Assembly (NCBI GenBank): GCA_016928525.1
Contig: JAFGKO010000141.1
Coordinates: 1 to 43,268 of the forward strand
Direction: 5' to 3'
DNA: 43,268 nucleotides
From: Anaerolineales bacterium
Lineage (GTDB): Bacteria > Chloroflexota > Anaerolineae > Anaerolineales > Villigracilaceae
This document shows, piece after piece, positions 16,416 to 25,124 of the stretch. A model generated the notes under the pieces. It was not told where the DNA came from and did not search any database. It was given only the letters and a program-made list of their open reading frames with translations. Position 1 is the stretch's first letter. Every line of letters starts with the position of its first letter. Both the position numbers and the translations under genes were made by a program.

Positions 16416-19002
16416 TTACTTGGCGAGCCTCCCTAGTTTTGGATTGTTGTTTTGTTTCAGGCTGTTTTTTCGCACGTCCTTTTTCGAGTGCCGCATTAAG
16501 AACTTCATCAACCGTCTCAACAAAAACAAATTTGATTTTCTTTTTGATTTCTTCCGGCACATCATCCAGATCGAACTCGTTTCGCTTGGGTAAGATGACC
16601 GTTTTCAGACCATTACGATGCGCTGCCAAGACCTTTTCCTTGATCCCGCCCACTGGCAGGACATGTCCTCGCAAGGTGATCTCGCCCGTCATCCCCAGGT
16701 TGCGTTTGACCTTGCGACCGGAGACCAGCGAAACAAGCGAAGTTGCCATCGTCACACCTGCAGACGGACCATCCTTTGGCGTGGCGCCTGCGGGGATGTG
16801 TAAATGGATATCCGTCTTATCAAAGAAATTTTCGTTCAAGCTGAGTTGCTTTGTCCTGGAACGCACATAGGATAGAGCCGCTCGGGCCGACTCTTGCATG
16901 ACATTCCCAACCGAGCCCGTGATTTGGAAACCTTTACTGCCGGGCATACGAGAGGATTCGATAAATAATACTTCTCCACCGTAAGGAGTCCATGCCAGCC
17001 CAGGCACAACACCCGGCACAGAAGTACGTATACTGATTTCCTCGGAACCGTGAAAAATGGGATGCTCAAGGAATTCTTCCACGGTCTCGGGGGTTATCGC
17101 AAAGGCATCGCCTTTGCCTTCAGCAATACGCGTCCCCACCTTGCGACAAATAGCGCCAATACGCCTTTCCAGGTTACGGACACCCGCTTCACGCGTATAG
17201 CCTCGGATGATCTTCTGCAAGGCAGTATCAGAGAATTTTATCTCTTTCTTCCGCAAACCATTTTCACGAATCTGACGTGGAATCAGGTACCCCTTTGCAA
17301 TGGCAACCTTCTCTTTATCGGTATAGCCGGACAAAAAGATGATTTCCATGCGGTCACGCAACGGACCAGGGATCGTTTCCAGAGAATTAGCTGTGGTAAT
17401 GAAAAATATCTGCGAAAGGTCGTATGCAACCTCCAAATAGTGGTCGCGAAACTCGCTATTCTGTTCCGGGTCGAGTACTTCCAATAAGGCGGATGCCGGG
17501 TCGCCATGAAAATCGAAGACCAGTTTGTCAATTTCATCCATCATGAAGACCGGGTTGCGGGTCTCATTACGGCGCAAGGCCTGGAGGATGCGCCCCGGCA
17601 TGGCGCCGATGTACGTGCGGCGATGACCGCGAATCTCAGCCTCATCACGTACCCCCCCCAGAGAGATACGCACAAACTTACGCCCCATCGCACGCGCAAT
17701 GGATTGTCCCAATGAGGTCTTCCCTACACCGGGCGGACCGACAAAGCACAGGATTACACCTTCGCGTTCGCGGCGAATTTTGTCTACGGGTACTCCGCTG
17801 ATCTCATCTTTCCGTTCCAAACGAAGCTTTCGAATGGCCAGGAATTCCAGTATCCGCTCTTTGACATCCTCCAACCCATAATGATCTTTATCCAAAATCT
17901 TACGGGCATGGGCAATATCCAGGTTGTCATCTGTCATTTGAGACCAGGGCAATGACACCAACCAATCAAGATAGGTACGAATGACTCCGTATTCCGCCGC
18001 AGCAGTTGGCAGTCGTGACAGGCGATCCAATTCGCGATGCGCCTGCTTATCGGCCTCTTCGGGCATTTTGGCATCTTCGATCTTTTTACGGAATTCCTCT
18101 GCCTCTAACGCCTGTTCATCTTTCTCACCCAATTCGCGCTGAATGGCCTTCATCTGCTCGCGCAGGAAGTAATCACGTTGAACTTTCTCGATTTCCTCAC
18201 GCGCCTCGTTTTGAATTTTCTGGCCGAGAGTCAGCACTTCCAGTTCGCCCACCAGCAAACCGACAAGTTTACGCAGCTTTTCAGTGACCGAATCAAACTC
18301 GAGCAGTTGCTGCGCATCTGCCAGGTCGATACGCTGAAAATTGGCAATCGTATAAACGGTCTGTAGCGGGTCTTCCAGAGAGAGCACCGAAGAAATCAAT
18401 TCTTCAGGCAGCGAGGGGATCAACTGCGCGATCTGTTCGAACTGATCGCGTGCATTGCGCGCCAGGGCAGCAACTTCCAGGCCTTCCTCTACCAACTCAG
18501 GTGAAAAATGCACTTTTGCCTTTAGATATGGTTCTTCGGCCAGGAACTCACCCAGGCGGAAACGAGCCATACCCTGTACGAGTAAGCGAACGGTACCGTC
18601 CGGCGCTTTTAACAAGCGATGGACGGTGGCAATCGTCCCAACACGGTACAAATCTGCTGGGCCAGGTGTTTCTAATTCAGGATTGGTCGCAGCTACGAGT
18701 CCCACCAATTTATCGGTAGCAACCACATCGTCCACGAGTCTGATCGAGCGCGGTTGTCCTACTGTCAGCGGGACAGCCGTTTGTGGATATACGACTACGC
18801 CGCGCAATGGCAAAATTGGCAAAACATCTGGATAGCCTGCCAATTCTTCTTTCAACGGCTCTTCTTGCAACTGCTCTTCGTTCTTCGTTTGTTCAAATTG
18901 CGGAAAGATGGGCGGCATGAAGATATCCAGCAACGAAGAATTGTTCTCTGATATCCAATTGAACAGATCAAACATGTTGGAATGCCAACGAGAAGCAACC
19001 AT
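16408..19002 (-). CDS. lon: ATP-dependent protease La
   Basis: An 864-residue LonA protease that degrades misfolded and regulatory proteins in the cytoplasm. The N-terminal substrate domain starts near residue 60 ([14 protein letters not shown]). The AAA+ module has Walker A GPPGVGKT (422-429) and Walker B FMMDEID (486-492), and the protease domain has the Ser747 (DGPSAG) / Lys790 (GGIKEK) dyad. An extra N-terminal stretch of about 55 residues and a basic C-terminal tail ([14 protein letters not shown]) are lineage-specific. It starts 5 bp after hsp20; AGGAAGAG lies upstream. Confidence 0.96.
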   Translation of the reverse strand: MVASRWHSNMFDLFNWISENNSSLLDIFMPPIFPQFEQTKNEEQLQEEPLKEELAGYPDVLPILPLRGVVVYPQTAVPLTVGQPRSIRLVDDVVATDKLVGLVAATNPELETPGPADLYRVGTIATVHRLLKAPDGTVRLLVQGMARFRLGEFLAEEPYLKAKVHFSPELVEEGLEVAALARNARDQFEQIAQLIPSLPEELISSVLSLEDPLQTVYTIANFQRIDLADAQQLLEFDSVTEKLRKLVGLLVGELEVLTLGQKIQNEAREEIEKVQRDYFLREQMKAIQRELGEKDEQALEAEEFRKKIEDAKMPEEADKQAHRELDRLSRLPTAAAEYGVIRTYLDWLVSLPWSQMTDDNLDIAHARKILDKDHYGLEDVKERILEFLAIRKLRLERKDEISGVPVDKIRREREGVILCFVGPPGVGKTSLGQSIARAMGRKFVRISLGGVRDEAEIRGHRRTYIGAMPGRILQALRRNETRNPVFMMDEIDKLVFDFHGDPASALLEVLDPEQNSEFRDHYLEVAYDLSQIFFITTANSLETIPGPLRDRMEIIFLSGYTDKEKVAIAKGYLIPRQIRENGLRKKEIKFSDTALQKIIRGYTREAGVRNLERRIGAICRKVGTRIAEGKGDAFAITPETVEEFLEHPIFHGSEEISIRTSVPGVVPGLAWTPYGGEVLFIESSRMPGSKGFQITGSVGNVMQESARAALSYVRSRTKQLSLNENFFDKTDIHLHIPAGATPKDGPSAGVTMATSLVSLVSGRKVKRNLGMTGEITLRGHVLPVGGIKEKVLAAHRNGLKTVILPKRNEFDLDDVPEEIKKKIKFVFVETVDEVLNAALEKGRAKKQPETKQQSKTREARQVNA

Positions 19003-19007
19003 GTATG

Positions 19008-19430
19008 CTATGTCTCTTCCTTAACGTGAACCTGACTGGGTTTGGCCTTGGGCAAGGTCACCGTAAGAAAACCTTCCGAATAGTCGGCGCGGGATGAAGC
19101 CAGGTCAACCGGACCCGGTATCCCAACAATTGTTTCAAATTTTCCAAAGCGGATTTCCATCTGCTGGTACGCGCGTCGCTCGGGGACATCGGGCCTGCTA
19201 CCACTAATCATCAGGAAACCGTCCTCAACTGTGATCTGGAAATTTTCTTCCCGCATCCCCGCAATTTCCACGCGCACTACATAATCGTTCTCCGTCTCAT
19301 AGACGTCAGTCGGCGGACTCCAAACACCCGCGCGTACCTGTACCTGCCAGCCAACCGCATGCAAAACTTCGCGGCGGGTTTCTGTGTTAGAACCCGCTGA
19401 TGACCGAGACTTTCGTATGGTTGTGGGCAT
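19008..19430 (-). CDS. Hsp20 / alpha-crystallin small heat shock protein
   Basis: 140 residues with a central alpha-crystallin domain: [33 protein letters not shown], an F-x-G-like strand ([13 protein letters not shown]) and a C-terminal TVTLPKAK motif. It would hold unfolding proteins, and its position directly before lon gives a holdase-protease operon. AAAGGAG precedes the start. Confidence 0.92.
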   Translation of the reverse strand: MPTTIRKSRSSAGSNTETRREVLHAVGWQVQVRAGVWSPPTDVYETENDYVVRVEIAGMREENFQITVEDGFLMISGSRPDVPERRAYQQMEIRFGKFETIVGIPGPVDLASSRADYSEGFLTVTLPKAKPSQVHVKEET

Positions 19431-19484
19431 ACGTACTCCTTTCGCCCGCCTGCACCGATACTACGCAGGCAAAATTGCTACCGA

Positions 19485-20009
19485 TCAACCCAAAGCCGCC
19501 TGAGCGGCATCCAACACTTCTTCGTAATTGGGCTCCACACCCAAAGCAGGCATGTAAGCCACATAAGTAACCTTATCCTGGCGGTCGACCACGAACACAG
19601 CCCGGCGCAAGATGCGGCGCTCTTTGATCAGGCAACCGTATTTCTCACCAAACTCAGCAGCCATATGGTCAGATAAAACCATGACCTGGTCGACTCCCGC
19701 GGCACCACACCAAGACTTTTGGGTATAAGGCAGATCCGTGCTGATGACAATAATTACAACATCTTTGCTCAAGTTTGCGGCTTCTTGATTAAAGCGACGT
19801 GTTTCACGGTCACACACATCGGTGCTCAATGAAGGGACAGCTGCAATGATTCGCACCTTGCCTTGCGTATCACCAAGCCCGCGTGCCGCAGACCAATCCA
19901 GGGCCTGCGCGTTGAAATCCGGCGCAGTTTGTCCCGCCTTCACATCCTCACCAATAATCGTAGCATCCTTTCCAGAAAGCTGAAGCAAACCGGTCCGTTC
20001 TATTGCCAT
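19485..20009 (-). CDS. tpx: Thiol peroxidase (atypical 2-Cys peroxiredoxin)
   Basis: A 174-residue Tpx that reduces peroxides via peroxidatic Cys66 (STDVCDRET) and resolving Cys101 (WCGA), with thioredoxin as expected reductant. GQTAPDFNAQ and MPALGVEPNYEEVLDA fit the family. AGGAGT precedes the start. The gene lies between tRNA-Arg and hsp20 on the same strand, next to the left border of the integrated element. Confidence 0.93.
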   Translation of the reverse strand: MAIERTGLLQLSGKDATIIGEDVKAGQTAPDFNAQALDWSAARGLGDTQGKVRIIAAVPSLSTDVCDRETRRFNQEAANLSKDVVIIVISTDLPYTQKSWCGAAGVDQVMVLSDHMAAEFGEKYGCLIKERRILRRAVFVVDRQDKVTYVAYMPALGVEPNYEEVLDAAQAALG

Positions 20010-20044
20010 ATATCATTACTCCTAAAGAAAAGATTGAAATTGAG

Positions 20045-20117
20045 CGCCCCCGGCGGGATTCGAACCCACAACCAACAGCTTAGAAGGCTGGTGCTCTGTC
20101 CATTGAGCTACGGGGGC
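20045..20117 (-). tRNA. tRNA-Arg (anticodon TCT)
   Basis: A 73-nt cloverleaf on the minus strand: acceptor GCCCCCG/CGGGGGC with discriminator G, D stem GCTC/GAGC, anticodon loop CTTCTAA giving TCT (reads AGA) and T loop TTCGAAT. No CCA is encoded. Positions 27-43 form a C-T mismatch. The first 50 bases (5' end through the start of the T arm) lie inside a 55-bp direct repeat also found at 34614-34668, so this gene is the integration target of the neighbouring element and is now driven by element-side DNA. Confidence 0.95.
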
Positions 20118-20122
20118 AAAAC
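20068..20122. repeat. Left attachment repeat inside tRNA-Arg
   Basis: A 55-bp sequence repeated perfectly at 34614-34668 in the same orientation. It runs from the T arm of the tRNA through the anticodon and D arms to 5 bp beyond the tRNA 5' end. Identity stops abruptly on both sides (CCC against GGG before it; T against A after it). It marks the left border of the integrated element. Confidence 0.93.
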
Positions 20123-20128
20123 TACCCT

Positions 20129-20149
20129 ACGGGTACACCCGTTACTATA
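20129..20149 (-). promoter_or_regulatory. Element-side leader of tRNA-Arg: -10 box and small hairpin
   Basis: Reading on the minus strand, TATAGT (20149-20144) is followed by an ACGGGT/ACCCGT dyad (20142-20129) and then the tRNA 5' end at 20117. The -35 region is poor and overlaps the ACAACCAACAG motif at 20166-20176. Since integration separated the tRNA from its native upstream DNA, this or read-through must now supply transcription. Confidence 0.4.
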
Positions 20150-20165
20150 ACGTTTTTCAAATAGT

Positions 20166-20176
20166 CTGTTGGTTGT
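20166..20176 (-). other. Left arm-type site, candidate integrase-binding motif
   Basis: CTGTTGGTTGT here is the exact inverse of ACAACCAACAG, which forms the first 11 bases of both 55-bp border repeats. A near copy (CTGTTGGTTAT) lies at 34526-34536. A 13-bp string, TAGTCTGTTGGTT, is shared by the two arm sites (20162-20174 and 34522-34534). Confidence 0.5.
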
Positions 20177-20267
20177 CATTGTACCTTGCTCTGTGCTGTC
20201 TGTGTAGGTTGCCCGCCTGTAAAACAGTGAAGGAACAGTGATAATACTGGAAAGAAACAGGGTACAG

Positions 20268-20741
20268 CTAGTGCATTTCCCCCGTCCCGCCCGTCCTGTG
20301 CGTGCCTGGTGCGTTCCTGGGTATTGAAATAACCACCTTCCCCACTGGTAGCCAGAATTCGCATTCTCTTGTATTAGGCACTAAATAGAATTCTCTCAAA
20401 CTCTCAGGAACATTGCCGCCAAACAGACTATACAAATCAGCATAGATTTCTCTAACATCTCCGCCGCCTATAGCCAGCTTTGCCACTTGATAAGCCCTCT
20501 TATCTGTATTGAATTGCAGTTCTGAAATTAGATAAATTTGTAATGCTTCTTTGAATTCTTGACTTTGGCTTATCCAGTTATTTGACTTATCAATAAAGTG
20601 CGCCTGTTCGTGCAAACAACTATAAAGATCACTGCACCAGCGAATACCGGTTATCTGATTGAAAGTGCCCTTATTGCCAGGCGAGGGAATAGGCAGAAGC
20701 AACCACGAGAGAAACAGGGTTAGAACTAAAATTCGTTTCAT
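20268..20741 (-). CDS. Secreted HEXXH metallopeptidase-like protein
   Basis: 157 residues with an N-terminal signal peptide (hydrophobic residues 4-18, cut near PSPG). The zinc motif H44-E-Q-A-H48 sits in CLHEQAHFIDK, and a downstream helix REIYADLYSLFGG offers Glu98 as third ligand. The HExxHxxD plus E-x-x-A-(D/E) pattern recalls lethal-factor-like and related small metallopeptidases (inference). The C-terminus may be low-complexity read-out (APGTHRTGGTGEMH). AAAAGGG precedes the start. It is the last gene of the element before tRNA-Arg, downstream of the tail-tip-like gene. Confidence 0.65.
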   Translation of the reverse strand: MKRILVLTLFLSWLLLPIPSPGNKGTFNQITGIRWCSDLYSCLHEQAHFIDKSNNWISQSQEFKEALQIYLISELQFNTDKRAYQVAKLAIGGGDVREIYADLYSLFGGNVPESLREFYLVPNTRECEFWLPVGKVVISIPRNAPGTHRTGGTGEMH

Positions 20742-20777
20742 TCGCCCTTTTCAAAACAGACAAGAGCCTTGAATAAA

Positions 20778-22901
20778 CTACTCAAACACTTCAAGGTAGT
20801 CTATGTGAGGGCCATAGGGGGGAGGTCCAGCCGGGGTAGTGCCGCCGTACATCCTAAGCGTGTGAACGCCATAGGATAGCCCGGCAATTGAGTATTTTTC
20901 GGATACCCACCCGTTGTCATTGTCCGTATCCCACTCATACGGAGCGCCTCCGTCAATCTCTATGTATAGAGTGCCGCCGTTGATAACTTCCAAAACACCG
21001 ATGTCAGCCCCAGTCCCTAAAAAATGCAGAGTGAGTTCCGTGCCCTCATAAACAGCAGTTTGGGTATTCATGTACCCAACGGTCACCGACCATTCAGCCG
21101 TTGTACCGATCCATTTATCTATAAAATCTCTATCATCATATTTTCCAGCCCCAAGCACAGTTACCGCGTTACCAGTTATTTTGACGTCTGACACAAACCC
21201 CCCCGCAAGGTTTGTTACCATTTGCTCCACTATACCCGCTATCTTGCGAGTAGAAATTGAGGTGTCAACTAGCGTAGAGCTTCCGGGGGTTACCTCGGGA
21301 ACGAATAGCCTCGTTTTCTGTAAATACCTTTGCTGATAATAATCGTAAACTCGCTCTATAACATCGCCTACAATTTCAGACCTAATCAGATAGGCATTTT
21401 CAATTTTCTTGACATTTTCCCTCGCCGTTTCTGGCAACGAGGGGTTGTAGTAGCTATTAGGCTTCTTATCATCGATCAGGAATGCGCCTTCACTGATTAT
21501 CACCGTTCCGGGGTTGGTCACAGTAAAATCGATGTAATTCGCCTTGAAGGTAGTTATGTTATAAGTTGCCGTGCCTCCCGTTTGAGCACCAAAAAGGGTA
21601 CGCTTCAATAGCAATCTATAAGAGCCATTCGCGAAAGTTTCGTTAAGGATTTCGTCTTGACTGGCTCCGCTTGACACATGAAAGTCGTGTGACACTATTT
21701 CAATCCCTGTTACTAATGGCAACAGGTCAACAGGTGAACTATGCCCCTTTTCCGCCGCAGTGAGAAAGTAATCGAATTCATCCAAATCCTTGACCAATTC
21801 AAAAGGCAATATATTTAGAACGTTCGACCTTGAGAAAGTAGCATACGCGCCAATTGCAAAACATACCTGCTGTAGCGCTTCTCGTACACTGCAAATAGGC
21901 AACCATCCTTTTAATTCAATGCCCTCTAGCGAAACATCAAGGCTATAGTCTATCCCTGTGTCTGTCATTATTTCGTCAACTAAATCTTCTGAATTAATAG
22001 GCAACCCCCAAGGCAGGTCAACCCATACACCACCTAAATAAGTTAACCTGTCTAAAACTCCTATACCGCAAATAGAACTGAATTCCATTTCGTTTTTGCT
22101 TGGGCTACTCCATTCAGCCAGAAAGAAACGGCCTATATATTCCTTTTCGTTGTCGATATTTTCGTAAACGTCCATTTTTTGCAGTTCTTCCAAATTGGCA
22201 TAAATGCCAGCAGGATTGACAATGTTAAAATCATCGTCGCCAGAGAATACTTTCGCCTCTAGCGTATTAAAAGGCAATGTAACAGATAACGGGTCAATAT
22301 CTTCCGTTACACTCGCTTCTTTTACCTCGCCGCCCGAAAAAGCAATAGTATCTATATCCAAGTCAATCAGTCTTAAGCGCCTAAATGGTACGTTTGTGCT
22401 ATTGAAGGTAATTACCACATAGCGCACATCTTCAATTGGCGAGGCGGGCAATTCGCAAAAATACTCGTAATCATCGGGGGTGTAATTTTGACTGTCTAAT
22501 AGACTATCACCCACATCATAAAATTCTATATCCAGGTTGGTACAATAAACTTCTAAATTAGAAGAAAACTTAAGAGTAATCCCAGCTACTAAATCATAAT
22601 CACCGTCAAAGGTTATTGTAAGCTCGGGGGGTACGGTAAAATCTCCGCTTCCATCTGTAATAGTTCCTGTCCACAATCCTATATGTTCACTGGCCGGGGT
22701 ATCGTCAAGAAATTTATAACTGCCATCCAATCGCCACATTTCGGGCTCTAGCGTTGCTATTTTTCTGTCTATACCGCTTCCCGTTGCTAAATCTGTTAGA
22801 TCACAACTACTCACAACGTCAACAATAGAGGGGGTTAACCCCTCTTTTGCCTCTACCCCATCGCCTAAACTAAGGTTTATTCTCACAGACGTTTTAGCCA
22901 T
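20778..22901 (-). CDS. Phage tail-tip / receptor-binding-like protein with C-terminal beta-sandwich domain
   Basis: 707 residues, the largest gene of the element. The segment near residues 200-300 (EVKEASVTEDIDPLSVTLPFNTLEAKVFS, then NPAGIYANLEELQKMDVYE and YIGRFFLAEW) resembles proteins in Firmicutes prophage tail modules. The C-terminal 100 residues look like a carbohydrate-binding beta-sandwich: LTLHFLGTGADIGVLEV, LYIEIDGG, GLSYGVHTLRMYGG, HIDYLEVFE. It has no signal peptide. A cell-surface ligand-binding role is likely but unproven. Gene length and beta-rich composition argue against a cytoplasmic enzyme. It starts 1 bp after the stop of the preceding gene. Confidence 0.65.
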   Translation of the reverse strand: MAKTSVRINLSLGDGVEAKEGLTPSIVDVVSSCDLTDLATGSGIDRKIATLEPEMWRLDGSYKFLDDTPASEHIGLWTGTITDGSGDFTVPPELTITFDGDYDLVAGITLKFSSNLEVYCTNLDIEFYDVGDSLLDSQNYTPDDYEYFCELPASPIEDVRYVVITFNSTNVPFRRLRLIDLDIDTIAFSGGEVKEASVTEDIDPLSVTLPFNTLEAKVFSGDDDFNIVNPAGIYANLEELQKMDVYENIDNEKEYIGRFFLAEWSSPSKNEMEFSSICGIGVLDRLTYLGGVWVDLPWGLPINSEDLVDEIMTDTGIDYSLDVSLEGIELKGWLPICSVREALQQVCFAIGAYATFSRSNVLNILPFELVKDLDEFDYFLTAAEKGHSSPVDLLPLVTGIEIVSHDFHVSSGASQDEILNETFANGSYRLLLKRTLFGAQTGGTATYNITTFKANYIDFTVTNPGTVIISEGAFLIDDKKPNSYYNPSLPETARENVKKIENAYLIRSEIVGDVIERVYDYYQQRYLQKTRLFVPEVTPGSSTLVDTSISTRKIAGIVEQMVTNLAGGFVSDVKITGNAVTVLGAGKYDDRDFIDKWIGTTAEWSVTVGYMNTQTAVYEGTELTLHFLGTGADIGVLEVINGGTLYIEIDGGAPYEWDTDNDNGWVSEKYSIAGLSYGVHTLRMYGGTTPAGPPPYGPHIDYLEVFE

Positions 22902-22902
22902 C

Positions 22903-23430
22903 TTACACGCTCCCGAAAAACAGGTAGTTGTAATCGTCCTGGGTAAGCGCCGGGAATTCTACACCCAGCAATCCAGCGATCAAATGCAATGACAGGAATT
23001 TACCCCTATCCCTACACATCAACGCGCTCCTGTCATCTACTAGCGATATTTTGCGCCGGTAAGCATATTTCAGGAATTCGGCAAATGCCGCCCTCCAGAC
23101 AGACCGCAGCGCCTTGCCCGTGTTCATCACAATAGCGCCAGGTTCACCCGGTAAGAGTGCCAGCCTTAGCGCGTCCTTATATTCCGGTAAAAGTACTGTG
23201 AAGTCAGTCAGTGCGATTGTCCCTGTAATGCCTGGGGCTATCTTGATGTATTCATCCAGCCATTCAGCCGCGTGACAAATACTATCGAACGTTACCCTTA
23301 CTTTTCTCCCTGCCAGGTTGGTGGTCAAAATGTTATCCTTTAGGGTAAGCTCTACCGCGCTATTGGTTGACTTGATGTACCGCTCTACCCTTTCGAGAAT
23401 GTCAATATCTTTTGTGTCCATTTTATACAT
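22903..23430 (-). CDS. Element protein, paralog B of a tandem pair
   Basis: 175 residues, function unknown. It aligns with the upstream neighbour (23423-23992) over most of its length: KVRVTFDSICHAAEWLDEYIK here against EEMTFDSVRACADWVEARLQ there, followed by similar TGT-hydrophobic-D (TGTIALTD / TGTCWIED), KDALRLALLPGE / KQALQTAFVEGE and FLSLHLIAGLLGVEFPALTQDDYNYL / FTILALLADQMGAQFPELTEWDSQYL. Its start overlaps the end of paralog A by 8 bp, so translation is coupled. It immediately precedes the tail-tip-like gene. Confidence 0.75.
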   Translation of the reverse strand: MYKMDTKDIDILERVERYIKSTNSAVELTLKDNILTTNLAGRKVRVTFDSICHAAEWLDEYIKIAPGITGTIALTDFTVLLPEYKDALRLALLPGEPGAIVMNTGKALRSVWRAAFAEFLKYAYRRKISLVDDRSALMCRDRGKFLSLHLIAGLLGVEFPALTQDDYNYLFFGSV

Positions 23431-23992
23431 CCTGTAATTCTTGCGCTAAATCTTCGTTCAGGTATTGGCTGTCCCATTCTGTCAATTCCGGGAATTGTGC
23501 GCCCATCTGGTCGGCCAAAAGCGCGAGAATGGTAAACTTTTCCAATCCGCGCGTAACAAGATCACAGGGCGATTTTTCGATATAGTTCCCAGCCATTGCC
23601 CGCTTACCTTCAAGCCAGGTTGCAAGGGCATACGGGGCAATTCCTGCGGGCACGTTTACGCCGTTCAGGTTCATCAATGCGCATCTTTGCTCCCCCTCGA
23701 CAAAGGCCGTTTGTAGGGCTTGTTTGTGTTCGCCCGTGAATAACTCGGATATATCCTCAATCCAGCATGTCCCGGTTACTTTCTCGCTATCCTGTAATCG
23801 GGCTTCCACCCAATCAGCACAAGCCCGCACGCTATCGAACGTCATTTCTTCCCCCCGTTTTACGCTGCCAGATTTCAAGTGAACGTCAACGCGGACGCGG
23901 TTATTTACCCAATCCACCCAGCACCCAGACGCGCCGCGCGTTTTCATCTCAGCTTCTAACCGCTTCAATCTTGCATTTTGTGAACTGTTCAT
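23423..23992 (-). CDS. Element protein, paralog A of a tandem pair
   Basis: 189 residues, function unknown. The N-terminus (NARLKRLEAEMKTRG) is a short coiled-coil-like helix that resembles the IKTRLxKLE starts of two smaller proteins upstream (24295-24504 and 24501-24683). The body is paralogous to 22903-23430, ending in LLADQMGAQFPELTEWDSQYLNEDL. The position between tiny helical proteins and the tail-tip-like gene suggests a role in a shared particle or surface structure, but nothing proves this. Confidence 0.75.
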   Translation of the reverse strand: MNSSQNARLKRLEAEMKTRGASGCWVDWVNNRVRVDVHLKSGSVKRGEEMTFDSVRACADWVEARLQDSEKVTGTCWIEDISELFTGEHKQALQTAFVEGEQRCALMNLNGVNVPAGIAPYALATWLEGKRAMAGNYIEKSPCDLVTRGLEKFTILALLADQMGAQFPELTEWDSQYLNEDLAQELQDV

Positions 23993-24004
23993 TGCTCACC
24001 ACCC

Positions 24005-24286
24005 TTAACCAATTCCATCCACAAGCGGGTCAACTTTCACGCCCGCCCAAGCTGATACCGCCTGCCGCAAGGCTTCCCGCCGCAAGTCCTTCGACAAATT
24101 CCGCAATGCCTGCGATTTCTCAGCGTCCAGACTGGCAAGCGCCTTTTGACGCCCCGCTTGTGATAAATCGCCGTTTGTTTCGATTTCCCTGCGTTTCTGT
24201 CTGTATTCGTTTGACAGTCTGGTAACGCTGTCCCCCATATCGAGAATTTTTTCGTAATCCCTCTTTAGTTCGTTTGATGTAGACAT
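24005..24286 (-). CDS. Small coiled-coil protein
   Basis: 93 residues, charged and helical throughout (LKRDYEKILDMGDSVTRLSNEYRQ, then SLDAEKSQALRNLSKDLRREALRQA). It ends with a more hydrophobic SAWAGVKVDPLVDGIG. AGGAGT lies before the ATG. The length and heptad-like pattern recall phage scaffold or tail-assembly helpers, but there is no family match by eye. It is in the element's minus-strand train, 8 bp after the preceding gene. Confidence 0.7.
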   Translation of the reverse strand: MSTSNELKRDYEKILDMGDSVTRLSNEYRQKRREIETNGDLSQAGRQKALASLDAEKSQALRNLSKDLRREALRQAVSAWAGVKVDPLVDGIG

Positions 24287-24294
24287 TTTTACTC

Positions 24295-24504
24295 CTATTT
24301 ATATGTAACTTTTATCGTTGTGTTAACCTTGCTCATATCCCAGCCTTGCGCCGCTGCAAGGGCTTCAAGGGTCGGATAATATCCACCGTCCCGCGCCGTT
24401 TTTGAATAGCCTTTTTCCTGGTCATGGAAGTACACCAAGGTCACGGGCGGGGCTTTCGGGCTGTGTTTTTCTTCGAGTTTTCTTACACGTGTTTTGATAG
24501 TCAT
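24295..24504 (-). CDS. Small element protein with IKTRVRKLE N-terminus
   Basis: 69 residues. The N-terminal helix MTIKTRVRKLEEK matches that of the upstream neighbour (MSIKTRLQKLEQ). The rest forms a small domain with VTLVYFHDQE, GGYYPTLEALAAAQGWDMS and a beta-like end NTTIKVTYK. Its ATG overlaps the upstream stop as ATGA. Function unknown. Confidence 0.7.
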   Translation of the reverse strand: MTIKTRVRKLEEKHSPKAPPVTLVYFHDQEKGYSKTARDGGYYPTLEALAAAQGWDMSKVNTTIKVTYK

Positions 24505-24683
24505 GCCGTCACCGCCTTTTTAAGAATGGCTAAAAGTTTCTCGCGCGTGCCGGTATGCCCCAGCGCCTCTCCCAGCGTGTCAATACTTTTTTGCCATTGC
24601 GCCGGGGTGTATGCGCTCTGCTCGGCCTGGGCGGTTGGCTTGCCTGCCTGCTCTAACTTTTGTAGACGCGTCTTAATGCTCAT
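24501..24683 (-). CDS. Small element protein with IKTRLQKLE N-terminus
   Basis: 60 residues: MSIKTRLQKLEQAGKP followed by a Gln/Ala-rich linker and a helical end (SIDTLGEALGHTGTREKLLAILKKAV). The ATG at 24683 overlaps the upstream stop (ATGA) and follows GGGGAG. A GTG three codons earlier is possible but less likely. Coupled on both sides with its neighbours. Function unknown. Confidence 0.68.
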   Translation of the reverse strand: MSIKTRLQKLEQAGKPTAQAEQSAYTPAQWQKSIDTLGEALGHTGTREKLLAILKKAVTA

Positions 24684-24883
24684 TTGACACACTCCCCTAA
24701 GAACTGTTCCCGCTGCGCTTGCTGCTGTGGCTTCGGCTTTTGTTCTGACTTTGTACTCATTGTGTTTACTCCTGATATGATTTGATTTCGTAATTGTTTT
24801 AAGGTCGGCACGATTTGCCGCCTGAATTCATCAGCCTGCGAGGGCGTCAAGCCCTCGAATAGCGTCAAGATGCTGTCATTCAT
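24680..24883 (-). CDS. Small element protein with possible internal start
   Basis: 67 residues: an acidic/hydrophobic helix (MNDSILTLFEGLTPSQADEFRRQI) followed by a Gln/Lys-rich segment (KSEQKPKPQQQAQREQ). An in-frame internal ATG at 24760 is preceded by AGGAGT at ideal distance and could make a 26-residue peptide of the C-terminal part alone. The start at 24883 overlaps the upstream gene by 8 bp. Function unknown. Confidence 0.6.
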   Translation of the reverse strand: MNDSILTLFEGLTPSQADEFRRQIVPTLKQLRNQIISGVNTMSTKSEQKPKPQQQAQREQFLGECVK

Positions 24884-25124
24884 TTTCCCTGTCCTTCCGC
24901 CTGATACGCACCCTCCTCGCCCGCCCGCTTGTTATCAGCGCCCGCGCGTCTGCGAATGGAATACCTGCCCATTCTGCCCATAACGGGAAGTCATCCCCCG
25001 TCAACCAAAAAATCGCGTCAAGCGCCGCTATCGGGTCGTTACTCTTGGCTTCTTCCAGTGCGGTCAAGCAAACATCAGCCGCCAGCCGCGAAAGTTGCGC
25101 GTCCCTGCTAACCGACGTGCCCAT
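24876..25124 (-). CDS. Small element protein
   Basis: 82 residues, helical: SRLAADVCLTALEEAKSNDP, then AALDAIFWLTGDDFPLWAEWAGIPFADARALI and a very basic end RARRVRIRRKDREN. The aromatic-rich middle followed by an arginine cluster could bind nucleic acid. It overlaps the HTH gene upstream by 17 bp and the next gene downstream by 8 bp. No family is recognised. Confidence 0.68.
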   Translation of the reverse strand: MGTSVSRDAQLSRLAADVCLTALEEAKSNDPIAALDAIFWLTGDDFPLWAEWAGIPFADARALITSGRARRVRIRRKDRENE

